Shown here in pieces: positions 43,395 through 50,968 of a stretch of 64,000 nucleotides of DNA. The stretch spans positions 434,001 through 498,000 of the forward strand of contig NZ_FNKN01000001.1 in assembly GCF_900102175.1 (NCBI RefSeq), read 5' to 3'. Numbering within the stretch: the stretch's first letter is position 1; every line of letters starts with the position of its first letter. Origin of the DNA: Microbacterium sp. cf332 (GTDB lineage Bacteria; Actinomycetota; Actinomycetes; Actinomycetales; Microbacteriaceae). Below the pieces are notes generated by a model. It did not search any database and was not told where the DNA came from. It saw only the letters and a list, made by a program, of their open reading frames with translations. The translations under genes and the position numbers were made by a program.

Positions 43395-44423
43395 CTAGGA
43401 GTGGTCCGGTTTAAGGAAGTCCAGGAGGACGTTCATTGCATCGAGAGCTTCCCGCGCGTCCTGTTGCTCGACTCGGGTGTCCCCCTCATGAACCGCGATA
43501 TTGCGCTTGTCCCGCAGGACGTCCCCGGCGTTCGACACGTCGCTCGGCGCACCTGTCAACCGCAGCCTCACATCGGCACCTCGTCCGCCGCATGCGACTT
43601 CGACTGAAAGGCGCGCGGACAGGACCGCTTCTCGGTAGCGCCCGTGCTCGAAATGTGCCTTAGCCGTTCGAGCGTGCGCGGTCGCGGCAGCCTCATCTTT
43701 CATAGCGCGGAACGCGTCACGGTACGCCGTGTCTGGCGTTGGACCGAGTAGGTAAGTGAGCTCCGCCCCGTCATTGAAACGGAGCACATCGTAGGAGTCC
43801 ACCGCTGTCGCGCCGGAAACGAGTACGTAATCGTGGAACCCCTCCTTCTCATACAGGTTCGGCATGAGCTCTGCTACCCCAGTGAACCGCGGGCTAGCAA
43901 GGAACCGAGTTAAATGTTCAGCGTTCTTTCCATACATCTCGATCTTGCGTCCGGTGATCTTCTGCCGGAGACGGACCCCAAGTCGGTCGCCTTCGAGCTG
44001 ATACTCGTCCAGATAACACCAAACCGAGGCTGGCGGAGAGACAACGTTCGTTACCACGATTCGAACCGACACCGAGAAACTGCCGTCGAAGGACACCGCA
44101 ATCTCGTCTGGTCCCTGCCCGACGACCGTCGCTCGAAGGGCGAGGAACTCCTTGTTGCCGGTCCGCTCCACAAGCCCACCGCCGTGGGCGAAGCAGTCTT
44201 GCAGCAAGTTCGACAGCGGGGCGGCCTGCTGAAGAATCAGTTGGTTCGTCAACACTCGCACCCATCGCCCCGTCACTTTCTCCCGCAGACGAAGGTCGGG
44301 CAGGCCGTCAGGACGCTCGAAGAACTCGATGTAGCACTTGATTACTCCGGACACGTGCGCGCTCCGAGCCGCGATCTTTGCCACACGCGATGCTTGTCGC
44401 CCCCGCGAACTAGACGACTTCAC
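43395..44423 (-). CDS. Hypothetical protein with HEPN/DUF4145-like C-terminus, partner of the 1033-aa gene
   Basis: A 342-aa protein whose start overlaps the 1033-aa gene's stop (ATGA), so the two are coupled. The first ~200 residues are beta-rich with twin-like segments: LPDLRLREKVTGRWVRV and LGVRLRQKITGRKIEMY. The C-terminal ~100 residues are helical (AHARTAKAHFEHGRYREAVL, then LRDKRNIAVHEGDTRVEQQDA), resembling HEPN or DUF4145 domains. No active site can be fixed. A role with the upstream nuclease-like protein is inferred from coupling. Confidence 0.6.
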   Translation of the reverse strand: MKSSSSRGRQASRVAKIAARSAHVSGVIKCYIEFFERPDGLPDLRLREKVTGRWVRVLTNQLILQQAAPLSNLLQDCFAHGGGLVERTGNKEFLALRATVVGQGPDEIAVSFDGSFSVSVRIVVTNVVSPPASVWCYLDEYQLEGDRLGVRLRQKITGRKIEMYGKNAEHLTRFLASPRFTGVAELMPNLYEKEGFHDYVLVSGATAVDSYDVLRFNDGAELTYLLGPTPDTAYRDAFRAMKDEAAATAHARTAKAHFEHGRYREAVLSARLSVEVACGGRGADVRLRLTGAPSDVSNAGDVLRDKRNIAVHEGDTRVEQQDAREALDAMNVLLDFLKPDHS

Positions 44424-47400
44424 GAGTCGAGCTTCTGAGACTCACCCCGGGGGTGGATGCCACGCGGTGACAGTAGCGGCAGGAAGTTCCCGTCCGCATC
44501 GACTGCGGACAGGAGGTCGCGGTGGGGCACGTCTACGACGGTGAACTGGTAGCGGCGGGTGAGTAGATCTCGGATTCGTCCTTCGCTCGGATTCTCCGGC
44601 AAAGGGCGCAGTCCCCATCGCATGCCGACTTGCGCCGTGTGCATGTAGAGGAAAAGGTCGAGCTCTCGGAGGTCGATGGGCCGTGGAATCGAAGGCTCGT
44701 CAGCTGTCTCCGGTTGCCGCAGAAACGCTGGCTCCTGCGAACGGTCGAGCGTTTGAACATCGACGCCTAGATGTTCGAGGCGCCACTGAACGGCGAGATT
44801 CACGAGCGCACCAATGATGTGCCAGTCCAGCCAACCCTCGGATCGGAGATCTGCGATGCGCTCCCGCACGCCCTCGTCAGCCAGCATGGCAGCCATGGAG
44901 TACTTCCAGATCGCTGCATTTTCGTATGTCGCCCGAACGGCAGTCACGAACTTTTCCTGGTCGTACCCGGCGACGGGCTCAGTTGATGCAGCGAGAGGGG
45001 TGTCATGGTTGGGCGTAAAGTCGCCCGAGGAGGCTGGTGGTGAGGCGTCAGCCCACCGCACATACTTGCTCGGCTCGAGGTAGTCGGCTGATTCCTGATA
45101 TGGGCGCACGCAAAGCAATTTATGGTGGAGCCCATCGGCCATCATCAGCTCCATTATCGATTGCAGATCTTCATTGGGGCGAACGTGCGGGATGGCAACC
45201 AGAGCAAGTGCCGTAGCCATTAGTTGCCTTGCGAATCCGTTGATGTCCGCCGCGCTCTCGCTCACAGTGATGGTGGCGGTGTAGGGATCCGTACCAGCGT
45301 CCGAGATCGTCGCGCGCCCTCGGGCGGTTGGTTTCACGACGATGCTCGCGTTCACTGTGCAGGGTAAGAGTACGGGGTGGTGCTTGGCGATATCGGCGAG
45401 GACCACCTGGAACGCGGCGATGAATCCTTCGGCGGCCAGCACGGCGCGGTGTTCGTTGGAGAACGTGAATACCCAGCGAACGCCGAGCGCGCAGAAGTCC
45501 GCCTGCCGGCGCGGTCCGAGATCGGCGAACAATGGCCCAGTGAGGAATGCAGATTCTTCGTGTTGAAACGTCTCTTCGTCCTCGGCGATCACCGCATCCG
45601 GGTGGGCAGCCTGCGCGGCAAGGTACTCGTGGAAGTCACCGGGGCTATGAGCATCTTCGAGGAGAGGAGCGAGTTCTGGCCAGAACGTCGTCACCGTGAC
45701 AAATTTTCGGAGTTCGTTCTGCAACTGACCGGCAAGCGCGGGATACCGGTCGAAGTCGAATCCGCCCGGAGCGTGAGCAGCGTGGGCGACCAGGGCAACC
45801 CGTGTCAATGCCGACGCTTCCACCCAGCAACCCGTGAAGTGTGTCGCTGCGGCGGCCTCGAACAGCGCGGCAGGGACCACGGCCTTTACGTCGTCGCTCA
45901 TGCTGAGGTTCGCGAATGTGGCCGCGTGGAACGCGTACATCTTCGCGGCGTGGTTGAGGTCGAGCTCAAGATAGATGCTAGAGATGAAGCGGAGGATGTT
46001 GACGGCGTTGTCGGCCAGGTCTCCGCGCAGGCATCGAGCCTTCGCCTTGTGGAGTTCGCTGAGAGCGTCAAGAAGCTCTCCACGCTTGTAGAACGACACC
46101 GCACGGGAATGGCAGCGCTCGGCAACGGTCGCGTCGCCTTCGACCTCAGCGAGGGCATCGTCGAAGGCGTCCCGGACAGTCGGGTACCCCGGTTGCGTCG
46201 CTAAGAGTGGGGCCCAGAGGTTGACGACATCGCTGATTCGGCTCAGCGCGTACCCCCGCGCTTGAGGGAGTAGCGTAACCAGCTTCAACAGGTACTGCAT
46301 CGCGACCGGCAGGGAGACAACTTCGTCCGCATCGATGACGGTGTCATCGATGACATCGAGGTCGGCGACTGTACCAGCGCCTTCGGCGGCATCGACACGT
46401 ACAGGAGTACCATTCTTGGCTTGAATACGCTCCCAGTCTGGGAAAAGGTGCAGCCATGCCAGCGTCCCCGTCAGGGACGCCGTCCGCACGGGGTAGTTCT
46501 TGGCATCAGTCGTTGACAGCGCCTCGCGGATGTGGTCAACGAGAGCGGCGTGAGCGCTCGTGATCTCGGCTACTTCAGCGCGTCCGGCGCCGGAAACCCA
46601 CATCGCGCCCCAATACGACAGAAGCACTGCCGCATCATCGAGGATGTTCGCCTGCTGGCTCGTCCCCGCAATGGTAAGAGCGCGGCGAACGAGGTCCTCG
46701 ACGCCGGTCGCGATGCCCGTCCCGCGATAACGTCCGATAGCCATTTCGTAGCACGCGCGGAAGACGAGCTCATCATCGTTCTCGGCCGCCAGGAAAGCAC
46801 CCATGAAGTCGATCCACTCGGGAAGGTCTGCGTTGGCGTCTTCATCCCAAGTCGCGTGCCGCAGTCCCGCTGCGATCTCGCCCTGCGATGCTGGCGAGAG
46901 CGAGGCTGGGCCCTCGTTGTGCCGGAGGTCGCGGAGGAGCTGGGTGTACCAGTCCGGGAGAGTGTCCGTGTCAGGTGGCGGGACAAGGTGCGCGGGGAGA
47001 TCGAGGTACCGTTGCGCTATCCAGATGAGCTCGGGCTCTGCAAGCAACGTAGCGACTTTCATACCGCTGAACACGTCCAGCTTGACCCCGTACTGCTTCC
47101 GCACCATCTCCTTCAGCGTGTGTGTAGTCGCTTCAGCGATCGAGGCGGCGCTAAACACCACAATGAGGTCTATGGGGTCGGCGTCGATGGCGCAGATACC
47201 TGCCACGTCGGCGAGGATCTTCGCCTGAAGAGACTTCTTCTGCACCGTGCATGCAACTACGACCGGGGATCGTGACGCGGCAGCGGCGAAACCGGCAGAG
47301 TGAGGGAGTTCCTCGGGAATGTAGGTCGTATACGACTCGGCGTCGCGTTGCTGATCTCCGCCAGCGCTGACCGGTCCGTTTGCGATGAGAATATTTGCGC

Positions 47401-47521
47401 TGATACGTCTACGCGCGACACGCGTGGCGATCTTCTCGAACTCATGATGGAGGTTGTTCTCCGACAGAACACCGAGTTGGGCGCTGATGAACGCTTCCGC
47501 GCTGTTGACCGTTCCGCTCAC
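44420..47521 (-). CDS. Large candidate defence protein: nuclease-like N-terminus plus helical repeats
   Basis: A 1033-aa protein. The N-terminal ~110 residues carry ANGPVSAGGDQQRDAESYTTY (Asp 56 region) and SPVVVACTVQKKSLQAKIL (QKK at 94-96), spaced like the D...(E/Q)xK core of Mrr-type PD-(D/E)XK nucleases. About 200-620 is helical and TPR-like, with Ala/Leu-rich pairs such as AVSFYKRGELLDALSELHKAK. The C-terminal ~350 residues are unassigned. The plan (nuclease effector plus large sensor) matches many antiphage proteins. The precise family is not recognised. Confidence 0.6.
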   Translation of the reverse strand: MSGTVNSAEAFISAQLGVLSENNLHHEFEKIATRVARRRISANILIANGPVSAGGDQQRDAESYTTYIPEELPHSAGFAAAASRSPVVVACTVQKKSLQAKILADVAGICAIDADPIDLIVVFSAASIAEATTHTLKEMVRKQYGVKLDVFSGMKVATLLAEPELIWIAQRYLDLPAHLVPPPDTDTLPDWYTQLLRDLRHNEGPASLSPASQGEIAAGLRHATWDEDANADLPEWIDFMGAFLAAENDDELVFRACYEMAIGRYRGTGIATGVEDLVRRALTIAGTSQQANILDDAAVLLSYWGAMWVSGAGRAEVAEITSAHAALVDHIREALSTTDAKNYPVRTASLTGTLAWLHLFPDWERIQAKNGTPVRVDAAEGAGTVADLDVIDDTVIDADEVVSLPVAMQYLLKLVTLLPQARGYALSRISDVVNLWAPLLATQPGYPTVRDAFDDALAEVEGDATVAERCHSRAVSFYKRGELLDALSELHKAKARCLRGDLADNAVNILRFISSIYLELDLNHAAKMYAFHAATFANLSMSDDVKAVVPAALFEAAAATHFTGCWVEASALTRVALVAHAAHAPGGFDFDRYPALAGQLQNELRKFVTVTTFWPELAPLLEDAHSPGDFHEYLAAQAAHPDAVIAEDEETFQHEESAFLTGPLFADLGPRRQADFCALGVRWVFTFSNEHRAVLAAEGFIAAFQVVLADIAKHHPVLLPCTVNASIVVKPTARGRATISDAGTDPYTATITVSESAADINGFARQLMATALALVAIPHVRPNEDLQSIMELMMADGLHHKLLCVRPYQESADYLEPSKYVRWADASPPASSGDFTPNHDTPLAASTEPVAGYDQEKFVTAVRATYENAAIWKYSMAAMLADEGVRERIADLRSEGWLDWHIIGALVNLAVQWRLEHLGVDVQTLDRSQEPAFLRQPETADEPSIPRPIDLRELDLFLYMHTAQVGMRWGLRPLPENPSEGRIRDLLTRRYQFTVVDVPHRDLLSAVDADGNFLPLLSPRGIHPRGESQKLDS

Positions 47522-48053
47522 GATGTAATCATGGCCTCCGTTGGGCCGTCGGCGGAAACGGTGAGGCTTCCCGTTGGCATCGAAGAATGGGCGGGGCCTC
47601 CATGATGGTCACTAGACAACTGCACATCAGGGTTGTCGCTGGCACCAGTTGAGCGAGCTATTCTCGGTCAGTATTGAGTACGACTCGATTCCCGCACCCG
47701 ACGGCCTCGAGGTCCGCATCCCGCGCACGGACGACTACCGGACGTGCTCACGGTGCGGCAGTGGCTGCTCCCCCGACCGTGGTACGGGTCAGCAGCGCCC
47801 TGTGCGTCACTGGCCGGCGCGGGCTACTGCTCGCCTCCCAGCACTACGTTGGCGGACGGGCTCGGTTGAGGAAGCATGCGAACCCCGGCGATGCGTAGTC
47901 CGAGCACAGGATCTAGACAACGTCAATGTGAACGGGAAGTCAGCTTTTCACACCGCAAAACGGCTGCACCAGCTGCCGCACAAGCCCCCTGAATGGCCCC
48001 GATCCCTTGTCCCGCAAGGGAAGACGAGCTCTCGACCGATCGGTGAGGTTCTC
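47522..48053. other. Gene-poor right end of the island
   Basis: No convincing gene in ~530 bp. A 162-codon plus-strand frame (47649-48137) runs into the mutM 3' end on the other strand and has implausible composition. It may be remnants of the element's original end or a promoter region for the 1033-aa gene. Confidence 0.5.
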
Positions 48054-48947
48054 TCACCGTCGCCGCTGGCACCTAGGGCAGAAATGCGAGGAGCGGTTCA
48101 TGAACGACACCCGCTTGATGGCCGTTTCACACCGTGAACAGGGGATTCCTTCGCGTCCATAGGCCTCGAGAGAGTGGGCGAAGTACCCCGCCTGCCCGTT
48201 GACGTTCACGTACTGCGCGTCGAAGCTCGTCCCGCCCTCGGCCAGCGCCTTCGTCATGACGGCGACGACCGCGGCGAGTAGACGTTCGCGCGACGTCCGC
48301 GAAAGCGAATCGGACGACGTCTCCGGGTGGATGCGGGCCGCCCAGAGCGCCTCGTCGGCGTAGATGTTGCCGATGCCGCTGACCACGGTCTGATCGAGCA
48401 ACACCCGCTTGACACCCGACGCTCGCCGCGCGAGCTCGCGATGGAAGCGGGAGACGTCGAATGCCGGGTCGAGCGGGTCTCGCGCGATGTGCGCCACCTG
48501 ACCAGGGACCTCGGCCTGTGTCGTCCCGCGTCCGGCAGCGGCACCGTCGACGGTGGGGTGCAGGTCATCGACCGCGAGGGAGCCGAAGGTGCGTTGATCG
48601 ACGAAGAGGACGGACAGCTCTCCGTGCTCGGGGTGCACGATGTCCCACCGGATGCGCTCGTGCCGCTCGGTCGGCGCACCCGGCTCGCGCAGGAGCATCT
48701 GCCCGCTCATCCCGAGGTGCGCGACGACCGCACGCGACGTTCCGCCGACGGGGAACCACAGGAACTTGCCCCGACGGGCCGCGGCGGTGAGGGTACGGCC
48801 TGTCAGCTCGCGTTCGAAGGAGTCCGGCGAGCCGGTGTGCCGGGTCAGCGCGCGGGCATCGAGCACGGTGCATGCCTCGATGATCGCCCCGACGACCGCG
48901 GGCTCGAGACCGGCCCGGACGACCTCGACTTCGGGAAGCTCAGGCAC
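48054..48947 (-). CDS. mutM: Formamidopyrimidine-DNA glycosylase, hybrid with island-supplied C-terminus
   Basis: A 297-aa base-excision glycosylase/AP lyase removing 8-oxoguanine. The catalytic N-terminal Pro follows the start (GTG 48947; MPELPEVEVVRAGLE), with Lys in GKFLWFPVGG and the H2TH region LLDQTVVSGIGNIYADEALW. The C-terminal zinc finger CSRC...CPRC spans 16 residues between pairs. The last ~45 residues after the 18-bp repeat come from the island and differ from the displaced tail at 27878-28020 (EGIPC versus TGAEC, MNRSSHF versus TNRSSHY). The gene looks functional. The start overlaps the rnc end by 8 bp. Confidence 0.93.
   Translation of the reverse strand: MPELPEVEVVRAGLEPAVVGAIIEACTVLDARALTRHTGSPDSFERELTGRTLTAAARRGKFLWFPVGGTSRAVVAHLGMSGQMLLREPGAPTERHERIRWDIVHPEHGELSVLFVDQRTFGSLAVDDLHPTVDGAAAGRGTTQAEVPGQVAHIARDPLDPAFDVSRFHRELARRASGVKRVLLDQTVVSGIGNIYADEALWAARIHPETSSDSLSRTSRERLLAAVVAVMTKALAEGGTSFDAQYVNVNGQAGYFAHSLEAYGREGIPCSRCETAIKRVSFMNRSSHFCPRCQRRR
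48172..48189. repeat. Right 18-bp direct repeat (att)
   Basis: Exact second copy of the 18-mer at 28002-28019, inside the intact mutM gene near its 3' end. The crossover that created the hybrid mutM must lie in or beside it. Confidence 0.85.
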
Positions 48948-49632
48948 GTTCCGAGAGCACGTGCCATACGGCCAGCGCCGCCGCCATCTCGGCCTGCTTC
49001 TTGCTCGTGCCGATGCCCTCGCGGGCGACATCGCCGACGGTGACCGTCGCCGTGAAGACGCGATTGTGGTCGGGGCCCGATGCCTCGACGCGATACACCG
49101 GCGGCGCGACGCCGAGGTGCGCGGCGAGCTCCTGCAGCGACGTCTTCGGGTCCATGGCCGCGCCGTAGCGGGCGGGGTCGGCGAGCAGCGGCGCGACGAG
49201 TCGCAGCACGAGCTCCTGCGCGCGCTCGGGGCCGGCCGACAGGAAGGCGGCGCCGATGACGGCCTCCATCGCGTCGGCCAGGATCGAGTCCTTGTCGCGC
49301 CCACCGGTCTGGGTCTCGCCGCGCCCGAGAAGGATGTGGTCGCCCAAGCCGATGGCCCGAGCGACTTCCGCGAGCGCAACGGTCGAGACGACGCTCGCCC
49401 GCCGCTTCGCCAGCGAGCCTTCGTCGAGCTCGGGATGCGATCTGAACAGATGCACGGTGACCGCTTGGCCCAGGATCGAATCGCCGAGGAACTCGAGCCG
49501 CTCGTTGTGGGGCGACCCGCCGTTCTCGTACGCGTAGGAGCGGTGAGTGAGGGCGAGCGACAGAAGCTCGGGGTCGATGTCGACCCCGAGCTTGTCGGTG
49601 AGCGCCGTGCGCTCGACGGTGATGTCAGTCAC
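48940..49632 (-). CDS. rnc: Ribonuclease III
   Basis: A 230-aa double-strand RNA endonuclease in rRNA and mRNA processing. The signature NERLEFLGDSILG and the metal-binding DAMEAVIGAAFL are present. The C-terminal double-stranded RNA-binding domain spans about 155-228 (SLQELAAHLGVAPPVY, GIGTSKKQAEMAAALAV). It lies in the conserved order rpmF-rnc-mutM. Confidence 0.96.
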   Translation of the reverse strand: MTDITVERTALTDKLGVDIDPELLSLALTHRSYAYENGGSPHNERLEFLGDSILGQAVTVHLFRSHPELDEGSLAKRRASVVSTVALAEVARAIGLGDHILLGRGETQTGGRDKDSILADAMEAVIGAAFLSAGPERAQELVLRLVAPLLADPARYGAAMDPKTSLQELAAHLGVAPPVYRVEASGPDHNRVFTATVTVGDVAREGIGTSKKQAEMAAALAVWHVLSERA

Positions 49633-49643
49633 GCCGCTCGTCG

Positions 49644-49853
49644 TCAGACGTCAGCGACCTTGCGACCCTTGTACTCGAGGAACAGCTCGGTGCCCTGCGA
49701 GTCCGTGACGACCTTCGCCTGGTGAGGGCGGCTGTAGACGACCTTGCCGTTCTCGATGGTCTTGACGAGGGTAGGGGCCTCCGCCTTCCACTGTGCACGA
49801 CGCGAACGCGTGTTGGAGCGGGAGACCTTCCGCTTCGGGGGGTTACCTGCCAT
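49644..49853 (-). CDS. rpmF: 50S ribosomal protein L32
   Basis: A 69-aa protein from ATG 49853 (MAGNPPKRKVSRSNTRSRRA). It belongs to the L32 type without the zinc-binding cysteines. A frame extending further upstream overlaps the DUF177 gene and is rejected. It starts 2 bp from the DUF177 stop; the DUF177-rpmF pair is conserved across bacteria. Confidence 0.96.
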   Translation of the reverse strand: MAGNPPKRKVSRSNTRSRRAQWKAEAPTLVKTIENGKVVYSRPHQAKVVTDSQGTELFLEYKGRKVADV

Positions 49854-49855
49854 GG

Positions 49856-50434
49856 CTAGCTCTTCTCTGTATCGGTCGCGACGCGGTGGTCTGCGTCGTC
49901 GTGGTCTAGGGTGTAGGCCGTCAACGCGGCCCAGCGTGGATCGATCTGCACCTGCTCCGCAGGTTCCGTTCCCGGAGCCAGCTTCTCGCCCGTGGCCGGG
50001 TCGAGCCCGGGGCAATCCGGCTGACACACCGGTTGGAACGGAAGCGCCAGGACGATCGAATCCCTGACCAGAGTTTCAAGATCCACGTGGTCGTCTTGAA
50101 CCTCGAAGTCGGACGCTTCGTCCCCAGAATACCCGAAGAGCTCCTGAAACTCGATTCGAAGGGGGCGTGTCAGGTCGGTGAGGCATCGTCCGCAGACGCC
50201 CTCGTACATCGTGTCGACCTCGGCGGTCGCCAGGATGCCCTCGTGCACCGACTCGAGGCGGACCTCGAGATCCAGCGACTGTCCGGCGGCGACGGAGACG
50301 AGCCCCTCACCCCACTTGTCGGGCGCGGGCACACTGAAGGCGAACTCGCGCATCTCGCCCGGCTGCCACACGATGTCGTGCACGGGGATGACGAATGGTC
50401 CGGTGACGTGCTTTTTTCTACCCACGATCGACAA
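49856..50434 (-). CDS. DUF177 (YceD) family protein
   Basis: A 192-aa protein of the family linked to 23S rRNA and L32 in many bacteria. It has the DTMYEGVCGRCLTDLTRPL cysteine motif and the late CQPDCPGLDPATG pattern, which together may form a zinc site. An acidic tail follows. It sits directly before rpmF. Confidence 0.9.
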   Translation of the reverse strand: MSIVGRKKHVTGPFVIPVHDIVWQPGEMREFAFSVPAPDKWGEGLVSVAAGQSLDLEVRLESVHEGILATAEVDTMYEGVCGRCLTDLTRPLRIEFQELFGYSGDEASDFEVQDDHVDLETLVRDSIVLALPFQPVCQPDCPGLDPATGEKLAPGTEPAEQVQIDPRWAALTAYTLDHDDADHRVATDTEKS

Positions 50435-50461
50435 TGGTAGTCGGGATGGCGGGGGTCGGCC

Positions 50462-50959
50462 TCAGATGCCGCGCGACCCCGTGTCGAGGAAGCGCGCGAC
50501 CGGGCCCGGGACGAACGGCGACACGTCGCCGCCGAGCGAGGCGACCTGCCGGACGAGCGAGCTCGACACCAGGGCATGTGCGGGGTCCGGCAGCAGGAAG
50601 ACCGTCTCGATCTGCGCGAGGTGGCGATTGACGATCGCCATCGGCGTCTCGTAGGCGACGTCCACCTGCGAGCGGATCCCCTTGACGAGGATGCCCGCTC
50701 CCACATCGGTGGCGTAGTCGACGAGCAGCCCCATGCTCCACGCGGCGACCACGATCTCGCCCTCGACGCCGGCATCGTCGATCGACTGCTCGAGCAGCGC
50801 CTGGCGCTGCGCGATCGGCAGCATGGCCTCTTTGCCGGGGTTGTGGACGACGAGGACGTGGAGCTGGTCGTAGAGGGCAGCAGCACGACGGATGACGTCG
50901 AGATGGCCCAGGGTCGGCGGATCGAAGGAGCCGGGTACGACCGCGATCCGGTTGCTCAT
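50462..50959 (-). CDS. coaD: Pantetheine-phosphate adenylyltransferase
   Basis: A 165-aa enzyme making dephospho-CoA. The nucleotidyltransferase [17 protein letters not shown] (T/HxGH) is near the N-terminus. [23 protein letters not shown] follows near the C-terminus. It is 9 bp from the recG stop and upstream of DUF177. Confidence 0.95.
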   Translation of the reverse strand: MSNRIAVVPGSFDPPTLGHLDVIRRAAALYDQLHVLVVHNPGKEAMLPIAQRQALLEQSIDDAGVEGEIVVAAWSMGLLVDYATDVGAGILVKGIRSQVDVAYETPMAIVNRHLAQIETVFLLPDPAHALVSSSLVRQVASLGGDVSPFVPGPVARFLDTGSRGI

Positions 50960-50968
50960 GCTCCGAGC

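Larger units (their letters stand above)
28002..48189. mobile_element. 20.2-kb genomic island inserted in mutM (defence cargo)
   Basis: Bounded by an 18-bp direct repeat lying at the same codons of mutM (GYFAHS). At the right end the element carries a replacement mutM 3' end (48054-48190); at the left end the original 3' end is left behind (27878-28020). Cargo includes HTH genes, a type I restriction-modification operon and several candidate defence modules. Accessory-type genes dominate and base composition is visibly less GC-biased in places. No tyrosine or serine recombinase gene was recognised inside. Confidence 0.85.

Noticed and set aside
47649..48137. 162-codon plus-strand frame at island right end, with a CxxC-like start
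   Set aside because: Composition is unlike a folded protein and it runs antisense into the mutM 3' end; at most a remnant.
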